Positions 37,828 to 52,200 of a DNA stretch of 64,000 nucleotides are shown here, piece by piece. The stretch's first letter is position 1. Every line of letters begins with the position of its first letter. The notes beneath the pieces are model-generated. The model saw only the letters and a program-made list of their open reading frames with translations. It was not told the origin of the DNA and searched no databases. This stretch comes from Hydractinia symbiolongicarpus. Lineage: Eukaryota > Cnidaria > Hydrozoa > Anthoathecata > Hydractiniidae. The stretch lies in the NCBI RefSeq assembly GCF_029227915.1, contig NC_079880.1, positions 8,147,501 through 8,211,500 on the forward strand, given 5' to 3'. The position numbers and the translations under genes are program-made.

Positions 37828-40387
37828 GAAAGGGACATTTCGTGTTTTAATTTAAAATAACATAATTCAGTCTGCAAAATTTACACACACGCACACACAC
37901 AAAAGTAGCCTATTAATATAAGCGATATCCTCAACCGTTGCAGCTTTGGATGTCATTTCGAAAATTGCAAACGCATGCGCGTACGTTCATGTACATTGCT
38001 ATTTCAGCGATAATACAACCTTTCATTTTCATTACAGCTATGAAACTCTACAGAAACAAGCCGCTACAATGACAAGAATTTGATCTTCGCTTAACTAAGT
38101 GTGAGTCATTGTTTTTTCACGAAATCTGAAATAGTAATGGTACAAATTCTGATTCTTTTACATCTAATAATAGACTTAAATATCTTCCTGTGTGTAATCC
38201 GGTAAATACATTTTGTCCCCAGGTCTTTCTTTACTCATCTACATTGTGAAAATTACTGGCTTGAGCTCGAAGATGGTATTTATCAAATTATGACGTTGTT
38301 TTGATGTAATCTAATCACAAATATGTTAAAGATACCATATCAATTTCATTTACTTATCTGTTAATTAGCTTGTTTGTTTTGATATCACTGTTGCTATGGA
38401 GAAAGAATATTTTCAGAAGGGCTTTGAAGAACGAGGATTGTGACCATGTGTTTTTTCACTCCGATAAGACAAGTTATGTAATTGTGTTGTTGGCGTAGAA
38501 CTGTTTATTCGTAACTCGTTTAATAGGGGTTTTGTGCCGTATTACCACGGATCGAATTGTCAATGGCGAAGTAGTTGCAAAAAAGAAAATCACTTTTTTT
38601 AGTATAAAAACAAAATAATTACTTTCAACAATTTCCATTAATGAGTTTTCCCGCGAATAAACACTATTGACTGCGTTTTAATTGGTTAAAAGTGTACAGT
38701 GAAATATTGCGGCGCTAAAAAAGTGGAATCTGTTTCTACTTTTCAGAAAACTAAATTTCTTGAAGCAAAATCAAAACAAACGAGACTAAGCATGTTCAGA
38801 TTTATTTTGCAGCCCAGTTTTGTTTTTATGAAAATCTCTGCCAAAACATTTTGACAAATTCTTATTTCCTATGTAAGATTATCACGAAAACTTCATCATT
38901 TTACAACAATTTTTTTCTTTGTTATTTAAATAAAATCCAAAGTATCCAATGGATAAATCCACAACATCGCCCGTCCTTAATATATTGCATATCGTGTTTC
39001 CGTAGCATACATTTTATACGGGTAGACAGACAGACAAAAATGTGCATTATTAATATAGCTAGTCGTTAACCAGCTATATTAATGGGGAAAAAATCAAGCT
39101 ACTCTTTAAATTTCACATCATTCTGCGTGACCGAACACGACAGTATTCTTTCGGACAGACCGACAGAATACGGCTATTATTGATATAGAATAGACTGCCT
39201 ATAACAAGGTCATATCTCAAGAAGGTTCAAATGATTTTAGCAACAGCGTTGTTTTCAGCTTCTTCGTTTCTATTCTTAGCTTTTGTGGTATAAATTTAAG
39301 ATCCAGCAGTTGTTACAGGAAGTACAACTGAAGTATAGCAAACTTTTCGCACGATTGACCAACTGGACTGGTTTGACATTGTCTTTAATTTGTCTAGCCT
39401 ACTTCAAATACTCCTTCAGGGTGTCATCATAAATGCGTAAAATTTAGCGACGAAATATTTCTAAACATGAAGGCAAAATAGCATACTCCAAGTCTATTTC
39501 ACTGAAAGCAGAATAATATGTACTAACTAAACGTAATATTTATTTAAGAATTTGTTTCTTTCTAGAATTTAAAACGGAGATTAGGAAAGATTGTGTCTTT
39601 GTTCCAAGGCTTTCCGAATTTACACAACCCACAAGACAAGATACTCCTGGGGATTAATGTTTTGCGGCAAACAATATTGCATTCATTCAGATCCGTTAAT
39701 TATGCAACGCTAGTTGAAAAAATTACTGGCAAGTTTATTTCAATCTACCTGCGAAATTTTTCATTAACATTTTCTTTCGATGCGATTGCGGTATTGATTG
39801 TTCTTTGTTGTCTGGTTTTTTTACCACGTGTTAGACGGCGTGCGGCGTTTTCTTTGAAATCGACATTCAGTGTACTATGTTTTAAAACGGCTAAATATGA
39901 CGTACTTTCACTGATAAACACTTTTTTCACAAAATTTTGATCCGGACGAAAGCCTACGTAACAAATTCTAAGGAGGGCAGATAATTCTGTCTGTATCCCT
40001 GGAATTTAAAAAGCTCCTATTCAAAGTTTTCTGGTCAACATAATTTAACCCACGAATTTTACTAAGTAAACCCTGGTGTTACACATATTCTATTTTATCA
40101 TATCCTACACGGTCAGTTATTTACTAACTCATATTATACTAAACTTTTATTGTTCGTTATTTTTAGTTGAATTTTTAGTTTGATGTTTATTTTTAAAAAT
40201 GTGTCTGATGCGAAATATACATTACCGTGTGACGTCATACAAACAGCATGTTAGTATTATGTGTTATCGAAGTGTTTTAGCGCTGAAATAAAAAAGGTTA
40301 TAAAAAGAACTTGAGAGATAAAAAGATATGTTATATGTTTTAGAAGTTAGTTAAGTTTGATATGATAAATTCGTGATATTAGATCTC
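37828..40387. other. Gene-poor interval with a Helitron-like relic and CA repeat
   Basis: A short (CA)n tract lies at about 37883-37901. At 38945-39062 is a minus-strand Helitron-like copy without a clear hairpin: from the right, ctatattaataatg, the gtctgtctgtctacccgtat word, cacgatatgcaatatat and ggacgggcgat. The frame at 39593-39940 plus (115 codons, hydrophobic centre) and its antisense frame have no family match or convincing splice partner. No gene called. Confidence 0.45.
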
Positions 40388-40928
40388 TTTTTCTTCTTCT
40401 TCTTCTTCTTCTTCTTCTTCTTCTTCTTCTTCTTCTTCTTCTTCTTCTTCTTCTTCTTCTTCTTCTTCTTCTTCTTCTTCTTCTTCTTCTTCTTCTTCTT
40501 CTTCTTCTTCTTCTTCTTCTTCTTCTTCTTCTTCTTCTTCTTCTTCTTCTTCTTCTTCTTCTTCTTCTTCTTCTTCTTCTTCTTCTTCTTCTTCTTCTTC
40601 TTCTTCTTCTTCTTCTTCTTCTTCTTCTTCTTCTTCTTCTTCTTCTTCTTCTTCTTCTTCTTCTTCTTCTTCTTCTTCTTCTTCTTCTTCTTCTTCTTCT
40701 TCTTCTTCTTCTTCTTCTTCTTCTTCTTCTTCTTCTTCTTCTTCTTCTTCTTCTTCTTCTTCTTCTTCTTCTTCTTCTTCTTCTTCTTCTTCTTCTTCTT
40801 CTTCTTCTTCTTCTTCTTCTTCTTCTTCTTCTTCTTCTTCTTCTTCTTCTTCTTCTTCTTCTTCTTCTTCTTCTTCTTCTTCTTCTTCTTCTTCTTCTTC
40901 TTCTTCTTCTTCTTCTTCTTCTTCTTCT
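40388..40928. repeat. (TTC)n / (GAA)n microsatellite, about 180 copies
   Basis: Pure cttctt... pyrimidine strand for about 540 bp, ending 84 bp before the start codon of the secreted peptide gene. It produces the artefactual poly-Phe and poly-Arg frames on the two strands, which are not genes. Long GAA/TTC tracts can form intramolecular triplex DNA. Confidence 0.97.
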
Positions 40929-41011
40929 ACAATTATTCATTTATTTTAGATACCAGTAGGGTATAATTAAAACCTTAAAGTTAGCCATTAAAAACTCAAA
41001 GTTGAAACATA

Positions 41012-41812
41012 ATGAAGACCTGGTTCGTGTTTCTGTTAGTGTTAGCATACTGCTTAGTATTACTTGTAAATGGAAACAAATTAAAATGCTTCTCTAAAAG
41101 ATGGCACGGCTTATGTAAAGAGAAACAATCTAAAACACTACCAAAACAAGGTGTAAACAGTAAGTTCGCGTTTTGTGCAAATCTATATATTAATTTCAGT
41201 TGTTAAGGTTTGTCAAAGACATGATAACACGTCAGGAACTGTATGCAATGGATTAAAGTTAAACAACTAACTTGTAAAAGTCAGATATCTCCAACAAATT
41301 CCTAACATTAAACGAAATACAAACATTTGTATATAAATAGTAGCGATGTTTCTTTGTTACTCGTAGTCGATCATTATCATTCAGTCGATTTTTCAAAAAC
41401 AGTGCACTCTAGCGTAGATGGTTAACTTAAATGTCCAGTTAATTCTCTAGCTTAAACAAACAACAAACGACGAAGATTCCATATATGGACATAATGACAA
41501 ATAACATAAATATCAAAATTCTGTTATGTTGTTTCCCCAGGGTTTTTACGCCTATAATATTATGACAGACGCAGCTATGGATAAAACCAATATGTTAAAA
41601 TAGAAACTCCCCGGCCACAATCTGGATTGCTGTTTAACTGGAGAATGTAAACATATATTTTTATTTTTGTAGGTATGGCCAAACATGTTAAAAATATGAT
41701 GCTGAAGAAAGTAAATGGACGAGAACTTCACGAGGAAAAGTTAAATTACCAAAGAAGTTACCAATATGAAGAAAGTAATTTCCTAAAAGAACTTTTGGAA
41801 ATGTTAGTTTAA
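41012..41812 (+). CDS. Small secreted peptide precursor, two exons (95 aa)
   Basis: Exon 1 (41012-41159) encodes a strong signal peptide, MKTWFVFLLVLAYCLVLLVN (1-20), followed by GNKLKCFSKRWHGLCKEKQS. The donor is a|gtaagt. Exon 2 (41673-41812) follows a T-rich acceptor (ttatttttgtag) and joins in phase (A+GT gives Ser50). It encodes a charged, probably helical chain ending NFLKELLEMLV before the stop. The mature product is about 75 residues, basic at the start and more acidic at the end. Two cysteines enclose CFSKRWHGLC, a 10-residue loop that could form a disulfide ring as in some peptide hormones. Dibasic sites (KR at 29-30, KK at 61-62) would allow processing. I recognise no family. Role as a neuropeptide, hormone or venom-type peptide is speculation. 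The next 120 bp contain aataaa-like polyadenylation signals. Confidence 0.7.
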
Positions 41813-43203
41813 TCATATATTTAATTGAGTAACAGAAAAGAGATATTTTAAGACATCAAGATTATTATTGCAGGATTTCATGTATTGATTTTTTCCCTTT
41901 TCAGTGCACAATCATTACTTTAAAAAATAAAAATGAAAAATAGGATAAAAACTGCATTTACTTTAGTTGTTCCGGAAATTTTAGCTCTGCATTCATTTAT
42001 ATTTGTCAGAAACAAAACATTTTGGTCCAATGTAGACCTTTTTGGCAATATATTATTGCCAAAAGTGGTCTAAATACACGCTATATAAGCTAAATAACTG
42101 TGTGACAGGCGTAGCTCGCCTCTTTGTGATTTTGATTAGCGCCAAAAAAGTATTTCTGTCTGTCAAGATAGCCATATATGGTGGATTTTTTAAGGCCAGG
42201 CAATAAATATATAACACATAGTTTTAACTTTTTAACCCCATTCAGTCTGGGGTATTTCAAACATATTATCAAACAAATTTTGACAGCCTTGTTGTCCATA
42301 TTGAATCAAACGTCGCACACTTATAGTACGGAAGCAAAACGGCAGCAATATATTTTTGCTTATGTCAGCAATTTTTCTGTGACGTCACCGGAGGTTTGAG
42401 ATTTGTCTAATATATCATTATCTGCTTAAAATCTAATTACTTACGTTCTAGAGCGAATTTTTACATTCTGTAAGTTTCTGACAGCTAAATAAGAGTTAGC
42501 TAACAGATTATCTGGTTTTTACATAGTTCGCATGCATATAGGTCAAAAATTGCCTGAAAATCCGATTTTTCTCGATTTTCGGATAAAATCTGAAAAAATC
42601 GGGTAATCGCATTAAACAGGTGACAAAAATTTTCAGAAATATTTCCCTTGACACAATAAATTTGTCTCGTAAGTTTCAACTGTTAAGAATAATTCTAACG
42701 AAAGTTATTATATCTTTCCGACTATAAGAGATTTTTCTAGAGAGGTAGTTTGGGGTAATAGCCAATATCTAAAGCTCTAATTTGTTTCCATACAGGTGCC
42801 TAAATATGAATATGAAAAGTCAGCAAAAATCCCAATATTAAAAAAAAGCGGCAACACAAGCCTACGAAGCAAAGTAGTTTATATATAGTCACATCTAAAA
42901 TGTATTTATAAACTACACCGATTTCTTAAAATACATCTTAAAAAGATTAGTACAATATTTTAACATTAAGTATTTCTCAGTGTTCTTGCTTGTTTTGCTA
43001 AATTTACGTAAAGGTGAAGTCTAGCTTTCTGTTTGCAAAGATCTCGTTTTCATTGTGACCGTTCAGAAAATAAAGATTGTATTTTGTAACACTTTAAAAA
43101 TGACAAATTTCTGTGTAAAAAAGCAGCAGGGAAGTAATGTCAGGTGATCCCAATGAAAGTAGAATTTATTAAATAAAAAAAAAATCACTTTTTTGTGCAA
43201 AGT
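41813..43203. other. Intergenic between convergent genes
   Basis: 3' flanks of the secreted peptide gene (plus) and the ARM/FN3 gene (minus). A short hairpin lies at 42041-42065 (ttttggcaata, tat, tattgccaaaa). No gene recognised. Confidence 0.45.
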
Positions 43204-46200
43204 TTATTTCTTATTTGTTTCCTTTTCCTCAACTGGTTCTTCAGGTTCGTCACCGTTCGGTCCTTCTTTCATTTGTCGTTCCATACTATTTGCTCTTGAC
43301 CGAGTAGAGCGCGGTGTTTTCGGCAATTCCACGTCATCTTCAATTTGTTCCATTTCATCAAGATTATCAATCGCATCAAAATTGTCTTCATTAGAATCTA
43401 ACCAATCCAAAAATTCGTCGCGGCTCGACCATCTGTTTTCACGAGTTTGATGGTTGTGCTGTTGATACGTCGGTTGGCTCTCACTTCGACCACGGCTCGT
43501 CCATACAACAATCTTAGAAGAAAGAGATAGTTTATTACTATCGTTTTAAAAACTGAGTGAACGATGGACGATAGTAAAAGATAGAAGTCATCACTCACAT
43601 CAAAATTCGAAGGACACTGAAATTAATTTTTAACTATTTTTTTTTCTTTTTAAAGAAGATTTTCTTTTTTAACTGTATTTCTTCAATAACAAATTCAATT
43701 ACTCAAACAAATGTCATCTCTAACACGAAATGGCCACAAAAAAATTGAGGCAGGTACGGGATATTGACTTACTTTGACGCCAGTGTAATTTTGTTTCAAT
43801 TGGACCTTTTTTTCCTCATGGTTTGTCATTATTTATTCTTGTACAAATATCTTTTTTGACCGAAAATTTCAAAGCAATGTCCAGTCCACGGATGAAGCAA
43901 GTGTGTGTAATTGCACTCAAGACATATAAATTTTTACAGTAGATCAAAAATAGAAACATCAAACTGAAATTTGGTCAATAATTTAATTATAAATCCCTAC
44001 CAGTTGAAGCTTTTTGGTGAAGATATTAATTCTATTAGAACTGGTTAAAAATTTACAGCGAAATACCAAGCTACGAAGGGCAGACGCATATATTAAAATA
44101 CATTGCGTCTTTTAATCTGACGTACAGAAAAACGGCTTAAAGGAATTTTGCTAGCCTTTATTAAAAAAAACAGATGAAACTAATCACAACTTAATGCGTA
44201 ATTTACTTTGTCTCCTATATAAAGTAGAAATTTTTAATTCCAATCACAAGTACTTACAACAAACTTGTATTTCACATTCGGCACCAGCTTAGAAGTGAAG
44301 CATCTCGTATGCATGCCAAAGTAAATGGACTAAAATAAACAAGAAAGATCTACAGTCTCCAAGCCAATTAAAAGAAACAAATCAAACGACTCGGATGTGT
44401 AGATTCAAGTAAAATCAATAGGTATTTACCAGGTTGTCTCGAGCGATAGCTTACCTTGGAATTGCATAATACTTCAAAGCCGTTTATTCGACCTGGAGGC
44501 GCAACAGGCGGTTTCCAAGCAATGCAAATTTCATTGTGGCCAACTGGAATGATTTTTGGTTTGGAAGGAGCAAAGTAATCTAGTAACAAATATTTCTTGC
44601 TTTTATTTCGTGTATTTATTATACCAGAACTGCAACTATTAACAGTGGCAAACACATACATTTTGTTGTGAAGAAAAAAATTCTGACCTATGATTATTGT
44701 AACTAAGCTAGACTTCAAAAAAGGCTAATAATTCATCAAAACATGTCCATATCAAACGAAATCGTTTAAGGTGGCAATGATTTGGTGTCTATCCCCCGAA
44801 GAACTACCATGGTTGTGCACGTTGGACTTAAAAGTAGTAGATTTGACCATCTACTAACAATACGAATTAATCTTTTTTTAAATATTTATTATTGCAAGTT
44901 GAAATATTGGAGGGAGGGAAGGTAGCGGGAAAGGGTAATAACAACCCTTTTGCTTTCTCCGCTGCTACAGCCCCAAAAAAGACATGTAAAACAGTTTTTT
45001 AATATCTTTGTGTTAGATATTTCGCAATTTTTACCAGACACATGAGTTCTAGCACGAAGTTGTACAATAACAATCTGTGGAGATTTTTAAAACCTACCAT
45101 CTCGAAGTGTTCGTACTTTTAACGTTGCAGGTTCTCCCCGACCTCGGTGCGTTATTGCACAAACCTGTGAGAGAAAAAATGGTAGACTAGTATTACTATA
45201 GTATTGAGTTTGAACACCTAACAAAGTTACTTACAAAATAAAACAGAGTCTTTTCAATTTAACGATTCATTCAGACTTACCTTAAATTCATAGTCTGTGT
45301 CCGCATCAAGATTGCGAGCGACGTGGTGCATATAGCCTGTCTCATAATGGGTATTACTTCCTAGAAAATAGAGAGTAAGCTGGGTGCACAAGAGTCTAAA
45401 ATCTCCTAAATTTAAAAAAGAAGGAGTTCATCCGTGCGTGGGTGAATTCTGTGGGTGCAGGGTCGCTTTAAGCAAAAGCTTTGAGAATTTTAAAACTTTT
45501 TTTAGAGTTATTAAAGCATAATTGTACACTTAAGCGTGTAAAATTCCTAAAATCCCTTATTGTTTGTGCGGAAAGCGCTAACCCAATGGTCGCTGGTCAT
45601 ATCCACGGGGTCGCCCGTCCATTATATATACCTTGGTCTTCTACGTAGTAGCCTTTTAAATGTCCACTGATTTTGTTCGGTCGGTCCCAAACGACCTTTA
45701 TTTCAGAGGCTGTAACTTGTATTGCTCTTAGATTGGCCGGAGGACTGGAAACTAAAAAAAGTAATTTGGAAAATTGACTTCAAGAATGATGAAAAAAGAA
45801 TTTGACGGAAATAAAGACTCAGACATGAGATTGAATTTCTTACCGGCTGTCAAAGTTCTGGCTGTACTTTTCAGACTGATAAAACTTTCTTCACCGTCGC
45901 TGTTGTATGCACGAATCTTAAAATCATATTCAGTTCCATCTTTTAAATCACCTGCGGTGAAGCTTAACTCATTTCCATTGTATATACATTTGTCGTCTAA
46001 AACATCGGAAATTAATTCCAGGTTATTTGTGCCAAAAAATGTTTTATGTGAATCATTATCTAATACTTAGTTCACACCAGTGGCTAAGTTTTAATTGCAC
46101 TAAGCTCATAGTAAGTTATTTTCTTAAGCTTGGTTCCCACTAGCTATATCTCCTTAGCGAATCAGTATTAACGCCCACTACCGCTCGTTAATTTTCATAC

Positions 46201-49200
46201 CAGCGTTAACTAAGACCTAGGTAGATCTGAAAAAGTATTGATAACAGCACTAAGAATTTAGTGTCATTTTATTGCCCTGTTTTAAGATGTAATATTAAAG
46301 TGCAATGCGTCGTTTTGTGACTTTTAAATTATAACTTTCAAATCATAACTGAAAAATAAAATAACACATACTGCAAAATAGCTGATACAGCACTTCAACA
46401 CCTAACTTAGATTCAACTTCTTCCCACGTCGCTGTGATGGAATATGCGTCCTCAACTAAAAAAAGTTGAAGTAAGTATCACAAAATGGAGCGTGATAAAT
46501 AAACGAAACCAGGAGAAAATATAGTTAAGCTACCTTTCAATTGAGGAGGATTTGGTTTTTGTAGCATTAAGGCATTTAATGCGTCCACTGCATCCTTACG
46601 ATAGTTGTTGGTGATATGCATTTGTTTTAACACATGCTAAAGTGAGAGTTGTAAGGTTGTTTAACAGCTGTTCAGTTTTAAAACGTATTTAACACACTTG
46701 TTGCGTCAAGTTATTGGTTTTCGAGTTATCGGGTTATCGGGTTATCAGGTTAATTACCAGCGTCCATGGTACTAAAAGTTCAAAAATCCTAGGAACTTAA
46801 CTTCGAGTGTGGAGACGACGTGAACTGCGGTGTAAACTATTTTTAGAATGATATGTCGACATGAAAATATAATATAGATATAGATGCAAATAATCTATTT
46901 TTTTTTTTCATGTCTACATGAAACCACACGTTGTCTAAAACATGCAACCTTACACAGACGATTTAAAAAAAATACTGACATGAAATTTTAAAAATGATTG
47001 GTATAAAATGTCATGCCTGCACGAGGTTCATGCTGTCAACATGTGACAATTCACCCACAGACAAGATGGTATATAGTCTGCTGTTATTGATGACGGAAAA
47101 TGGCGGCCACAAATCATTGTCAAAAATATAAATAACGTATGTACAAAGAAACTCGTACGAGCATAACTTTCAAAATAACCGTGTTCACACTGACCTCTAA
47201 TGTTCTTCTGGTCGGAGCGTAATCTTTTTGTAGAACATATCCATCGATTTTTGTGGTGAGATTCTTCAAAGTGCTAAACAAATATAAGAGTTAAAAACCG
47301 CTAACAAATATGTAAGCGACAAAATATAATATGTAATTTGGGCAGATCATGATATAAGAAAAGTTAGTTATGGACATCTCAGCCTGAACACATAGGGTTG
47401 GTTAGTCATTCACTCAGGCCTTAAAAGTTATGGGCTTTTGAGGAACCAATGGAATTGCTTTGTTTTTATTTTTAAGTAATTGAAATACAGTATTACCATG
47501 ATCTTTGCACGACCTGCTGCAAACAGTATCCTTCAGGTGAATCAAAAATGAAGTACAAACTTGATGAATTAAAAAAAAAAAACACAGAGGCTCATGTCAG
47601 AAAATGTTACTGAAAAAATTGCTGCTGAAATGAAACAAAATTGTTATAATGAGGAAAAGCTAGCATACACCAAAGTTTCTGTTGACATATATTGCAATGG
47701 AAAAAGTGGACTTTGTAAATCCCATCATCTTAACCGTAAAAATGTCTCTTTTTTTTCCAATTTCTCTTTTCCCCATGTCGTCTATATTCTGCACACGTTT
47801 TGGTACATTCAGACCGCAATTTTAATTGTTTTTAAAACGGTTATAAATCTAAACACCGTCAAAGGTGTAACTAAAATACCCTGGCTTTGTCCTCGTTCCT
47901 TACAAACTTTTCTTCCGTGACTGGGAGATTGCAATCAAAGATTGCGATATATAACGGACGGGCGAACCCGTGAATTTTTCCACCGGTAACGACTAGTCTA
48001 CATTATAATAGCAGTATACCTTTTGTCTATATTTCACGAGAAATGATAACGCGAGTAGCGAGAGGCACGCGATGCTGTATCAAAAGGACGGGTGAACACG
48101 TGAATTTTTCCACGGGCCACCGACTAGTAAAGTTATATTATCCTAACTGATGATGGTGATAAAAGTATAATTTTTGTCAACGTTATTACTGTGTTAAGGC
48201 TAACATTGTTATGTTTTTCTTCACAAATTAGTAAGTTGTTTTACAGCTATAGCATCGCGGTAATTCTCTTCAAATTTCGTTTTTAAGGAAATGGAATGAT
48301 TTTTAGATACTTACACGGCAGCCATTTTTCCTAAATCTTCGTCTCCGCATGTTAACAAATTACATAACAATTTTAACAGTAGATCAACATCAGGATCTCC
48401 ATTTATACGATCTTGTCCTTCTTCTGTTTCTGACATCTTTTTTAAACAAAATGCAGCGTTTTTGCGACAATGTTCGTCAACGCATCGCAGCATATTAATC
48501 AGACCAAGTGTCTAAAATAAAACAAGCAAATTATTTTTAAATCGGCCATAAAGAAACGTTAAAGGTGCGTTTCTTTCTTTTAGAAAATAAAATAGTTCAA
48601 AATACAAAATAAAGCAACTGTACTGATTGTACTGCATAATTAATTCTTTAATTGACAGGTATTTTAATCTGAAATTCTAAATTTAGTTAAGAAACCTAGA
48701 AAGAGTAGCGAAATTTTGAAATTAACTCGTTTTTTCTGTGGTAGGGAAACGTTAAGACTTTGTTACTCAAACTTACTAAATCTAGACATTCTTTCATGTC
48801 AATTATTTTATTCCTTCCGTCTTCGTCCTCCATTAGGTATGCGATGGCAAACGCAGCGTTCATGCCGCGACCTAAACAAAGATATTAGAGTGTAAGATAG
48901 GTGTTATACTAGCGAGACAGATCGGGATAGAGTTACACAAGGCCTACAAGAATCTACATATAAGAACAAGAAAACAACGAAAAAAAAGAAACATATAGAC
49001 TACCTTCATTGTCAACTCCAACAGCTGCAATGAGTTGAACTATAATCGCTTCACATTCTTCGTGCGCCAACAGTTTTTTTCGTCCTACTTCTACTTTACA
49101 GAATCTAAAATAAAAGATGCGTCGACACAAATTATACCTCCATTGCCAAATGGTGACGCAGATGGCATTTTAATGATTTGATATATGTTGTACAGACATC

Positions 49201-52200
49201 ATTAGTAGCTACAGACGAAGAGAATAGGTGAAACAAGCAATTTTACCTTGCTAAAGCTAGGGCGCAATTGCTGGCAACATACATATCTGTCTGCATAAGG
49301 GTGGCCGACAGCAATAAAAGGAGCATATCACATGCATCTTGTTCGCATGCCCATCTTAAACACTCCTCGCTGTCAAACTAAAAGAAAAATTTAATAGTCA
49401 CTGCGCATTGGCGAATGAATGAAAGGAAGAAAAGGAAATATCTTTGTTGACATTTTGGACCATGTTATTCAGAAAAGACAAGCTTCTAGCTTGTATTCAC
49501 TTGGTAGGATATCCTAACAGTATCTCTCATTTTCAATTCGTATTTTCATTGCTTTCTTGAAGCGTAATTTTATTATTCTCTTCTGCAAACTGACATCGTT
49601 GTTCTTACCTCAATTTTTACAATGACAATCCTTGCGTAGTAGGTTAGTAGATTGCTTTAGAGAGGAAACAATGAAAGAAAATTTTCTGTTACGTAAATCT
49701 CCTGCCGCGGCAGAAGTTATACAGAGAGAGAAGTTGTGAACTGAGTCGTTGGCATTAACTTTTCGCAATTAGCTGTGATAATACACGTTTCCCGAATTGC
49801 ATTTTCTTTTTTAAATTTTAAAATTTTGATGTTTGGACTTAAAGATCATATTCAGCATCATTGAATTTGTGTGTGTATAAATTTTGTGTGTATAATTTAA
49901 TCCAACATGTGAAAATGCTGCTTTGGTGGTGTTAATATTACGTTATAGGTCTCCTGTTTGACAAAGTGGATAAATAGCAGTGGTGCATCAAAGAAAACTA
50001 ATTCGGGAAAGGTGTATTGTCCAAGGAAATTCTTAGGTTAGAACTGTGAATTTTTTATGTGTGCTTATGTATGCTAATCCACAACCTTTCTTTTGCTTCC
50101 TCTATATACTGTATCTTTCGTCTCCGGCACTCTAAATTAGGGTATGTTCCCTAGATGATGAGAAGTTGGTCCAAGTTCTCTGGGAATGTCCAGTAAAAAG
50201 TTAAGTGATAAAGTAACATTATGCAAATAACAGTCAGATTTTCTGTTGCTTTTATCTGTGGCATACTTACAAACAGAGCAAGCGTTCCTGATGCGTTAGT
50301 TTGCATTTCAATTTCATTCAATTCAATCAAAGCAGCAAAACAAGCAATCAAATGCTGTGTGTCTTCCACCTTAACTTCGTGAGTTAAAATAGGTATCGTT
50401 TTCTCGCGCCCCATCTCCGTGTCAAGTAAAGCTCCAAGCAAGTACATAGCATGGCCACTCACTCTAAATATAAATACAACTTTCAAATGATAAGCTGACG
50501 GAATCGGTGCTATCGACAACTTGTACTTTATATAGCACTGAACTTTACGCAGCATATATTTCACCTGCATTACATTACAATTTGTATACGAGTCGGAAGC
50601 ACTGCAAAATTAATATAGTACTTAGGCTGTAATATAGTACTTTTAACGCTGCAATATAGTACTTATAAGGTTGTAACATAGCACTTATAAAGCTGTAATA
50701 TAGCACTTATAAGGCTGTAATATAATACTTATAAGAATGTAATATAATACTTATAAGGATGTAATATAGTACTTATAAGGCTGTAATATAGTACATATAA
50801 AGCTGTAATATAGTACCTATAAGGCTGTAATATAATACTTATAAGGATGTAATATAGCACTTATAAGGATGTAATATAGCACTTATAAGGCTGTAATATA
50901 GTACTTATAAGGCTGTAATATAGTACTTATAAGGCCGTAATATAATACTTATAAGGCTGTAATATAGTACTTATAAGGCTGTAATATAGTACTTATAAGG
51001 CCGTAATATAATACTTATAAGGCTGTAATATAGTACTTATAAGGATGTAATATAGTACTTATAAGGCTGTAATATAGTACTTATAATGCTGTAATATAAT
51101 ACTTATAAGGATGTAATATAATACTTATAAGGATGTAATATAGCACTTATAAGGCTGTAATATAGTACTTATAAGGCTGTAATATAGTACTTATAAGGCC
51201 GTAATATAATACTTATAAGGCTGTAATATAGTACTTATAAGGCTGTAATATAGTACTTATAAGGCTGTAATATAATACTTATAAGGATGTAATATAGTAC
51301 TTATAAGGCTGTAATATAATACTTATAAGGATGTAATATAATACTTATAAGGATGTAATATAGTACTTATAAGGCTGTAATATAGTACTTATAAGGCTGT
51401 AATATAATACTTATAAGGATGTAATATAATACTTATAAGGATGTAATATAGCACTTATAAGGCTGTAATATAGTACTTATAAGGCTGTAATATAGTACAT
51501 TTAAAGCTGTAATATAGTACTTATAAGGCTGTAATATAGTACTTATAAGGCTGTAATATAGTACTTATAAGGATGTAATATAGTACTTATAAGGCTGTAA
51601 TATAATACTTATAAGGATGTAATATAATACTTATAAGGATGTAATATAGTACTTATAAGGATGTAATATAGTACATATAAAGCTGTAATATAGTACTTTT
51701 AAGGATGTAATATAGTACTTATAAGGCTGTAATATAATACTTATAAGGATGTAATATAGTACTTATAAGGCTGTAATATAATACTTATAAGGATGTAATA
51801 TAATACTTATAAGGATGTAATATAGCACTTATAAGGCTGTAATATAGTACTTATAAGGCTGTAATATAGTACTTATAAGGCTGTAATATAATACTTATAA
51901 GGCTGTAATATAATACTTATAAGGATGTAATATAATACTTATAAGGATGTAATATAAGACTTATAAGGCTGTAATATAATACTTATAAGGATGTAATATA
52001 GCACTTATAAGGCTGTAATATAGTACTTATAAGGCTGTAATATAATACTTATAAGGATGTAATATAATACTTATAAGGATGTAATATAGCACTTATAAGG
52101 CTGTAATATAGTACTTATAAGGCTGTAATATAGTACTTATAAGGCTGTAATATAGTACTTATAAGGCTGTAATATAATACTTATAAGGATGTAATATAAT

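Noticed and set aside
40347-40966. 197-codon poly-Arg (minus) and poly-Phe (plus) frames
   Set aside because: Pure translation of the (TTC)n/(GAA)n microsatellite; no gene structure around it.
45774-46070. 98-codon plus-strand frame
   Set aside because: Antisense to an FN3 exon of the minus-strand ARM/FN3 gene.
47594-47920. 108-codon plus-strand frame in an ARM/FN3 gene intron
   Set aside because: No recognisable domain; ends near a Helitron-like 3' end and is probably chance or decayed element sequence.
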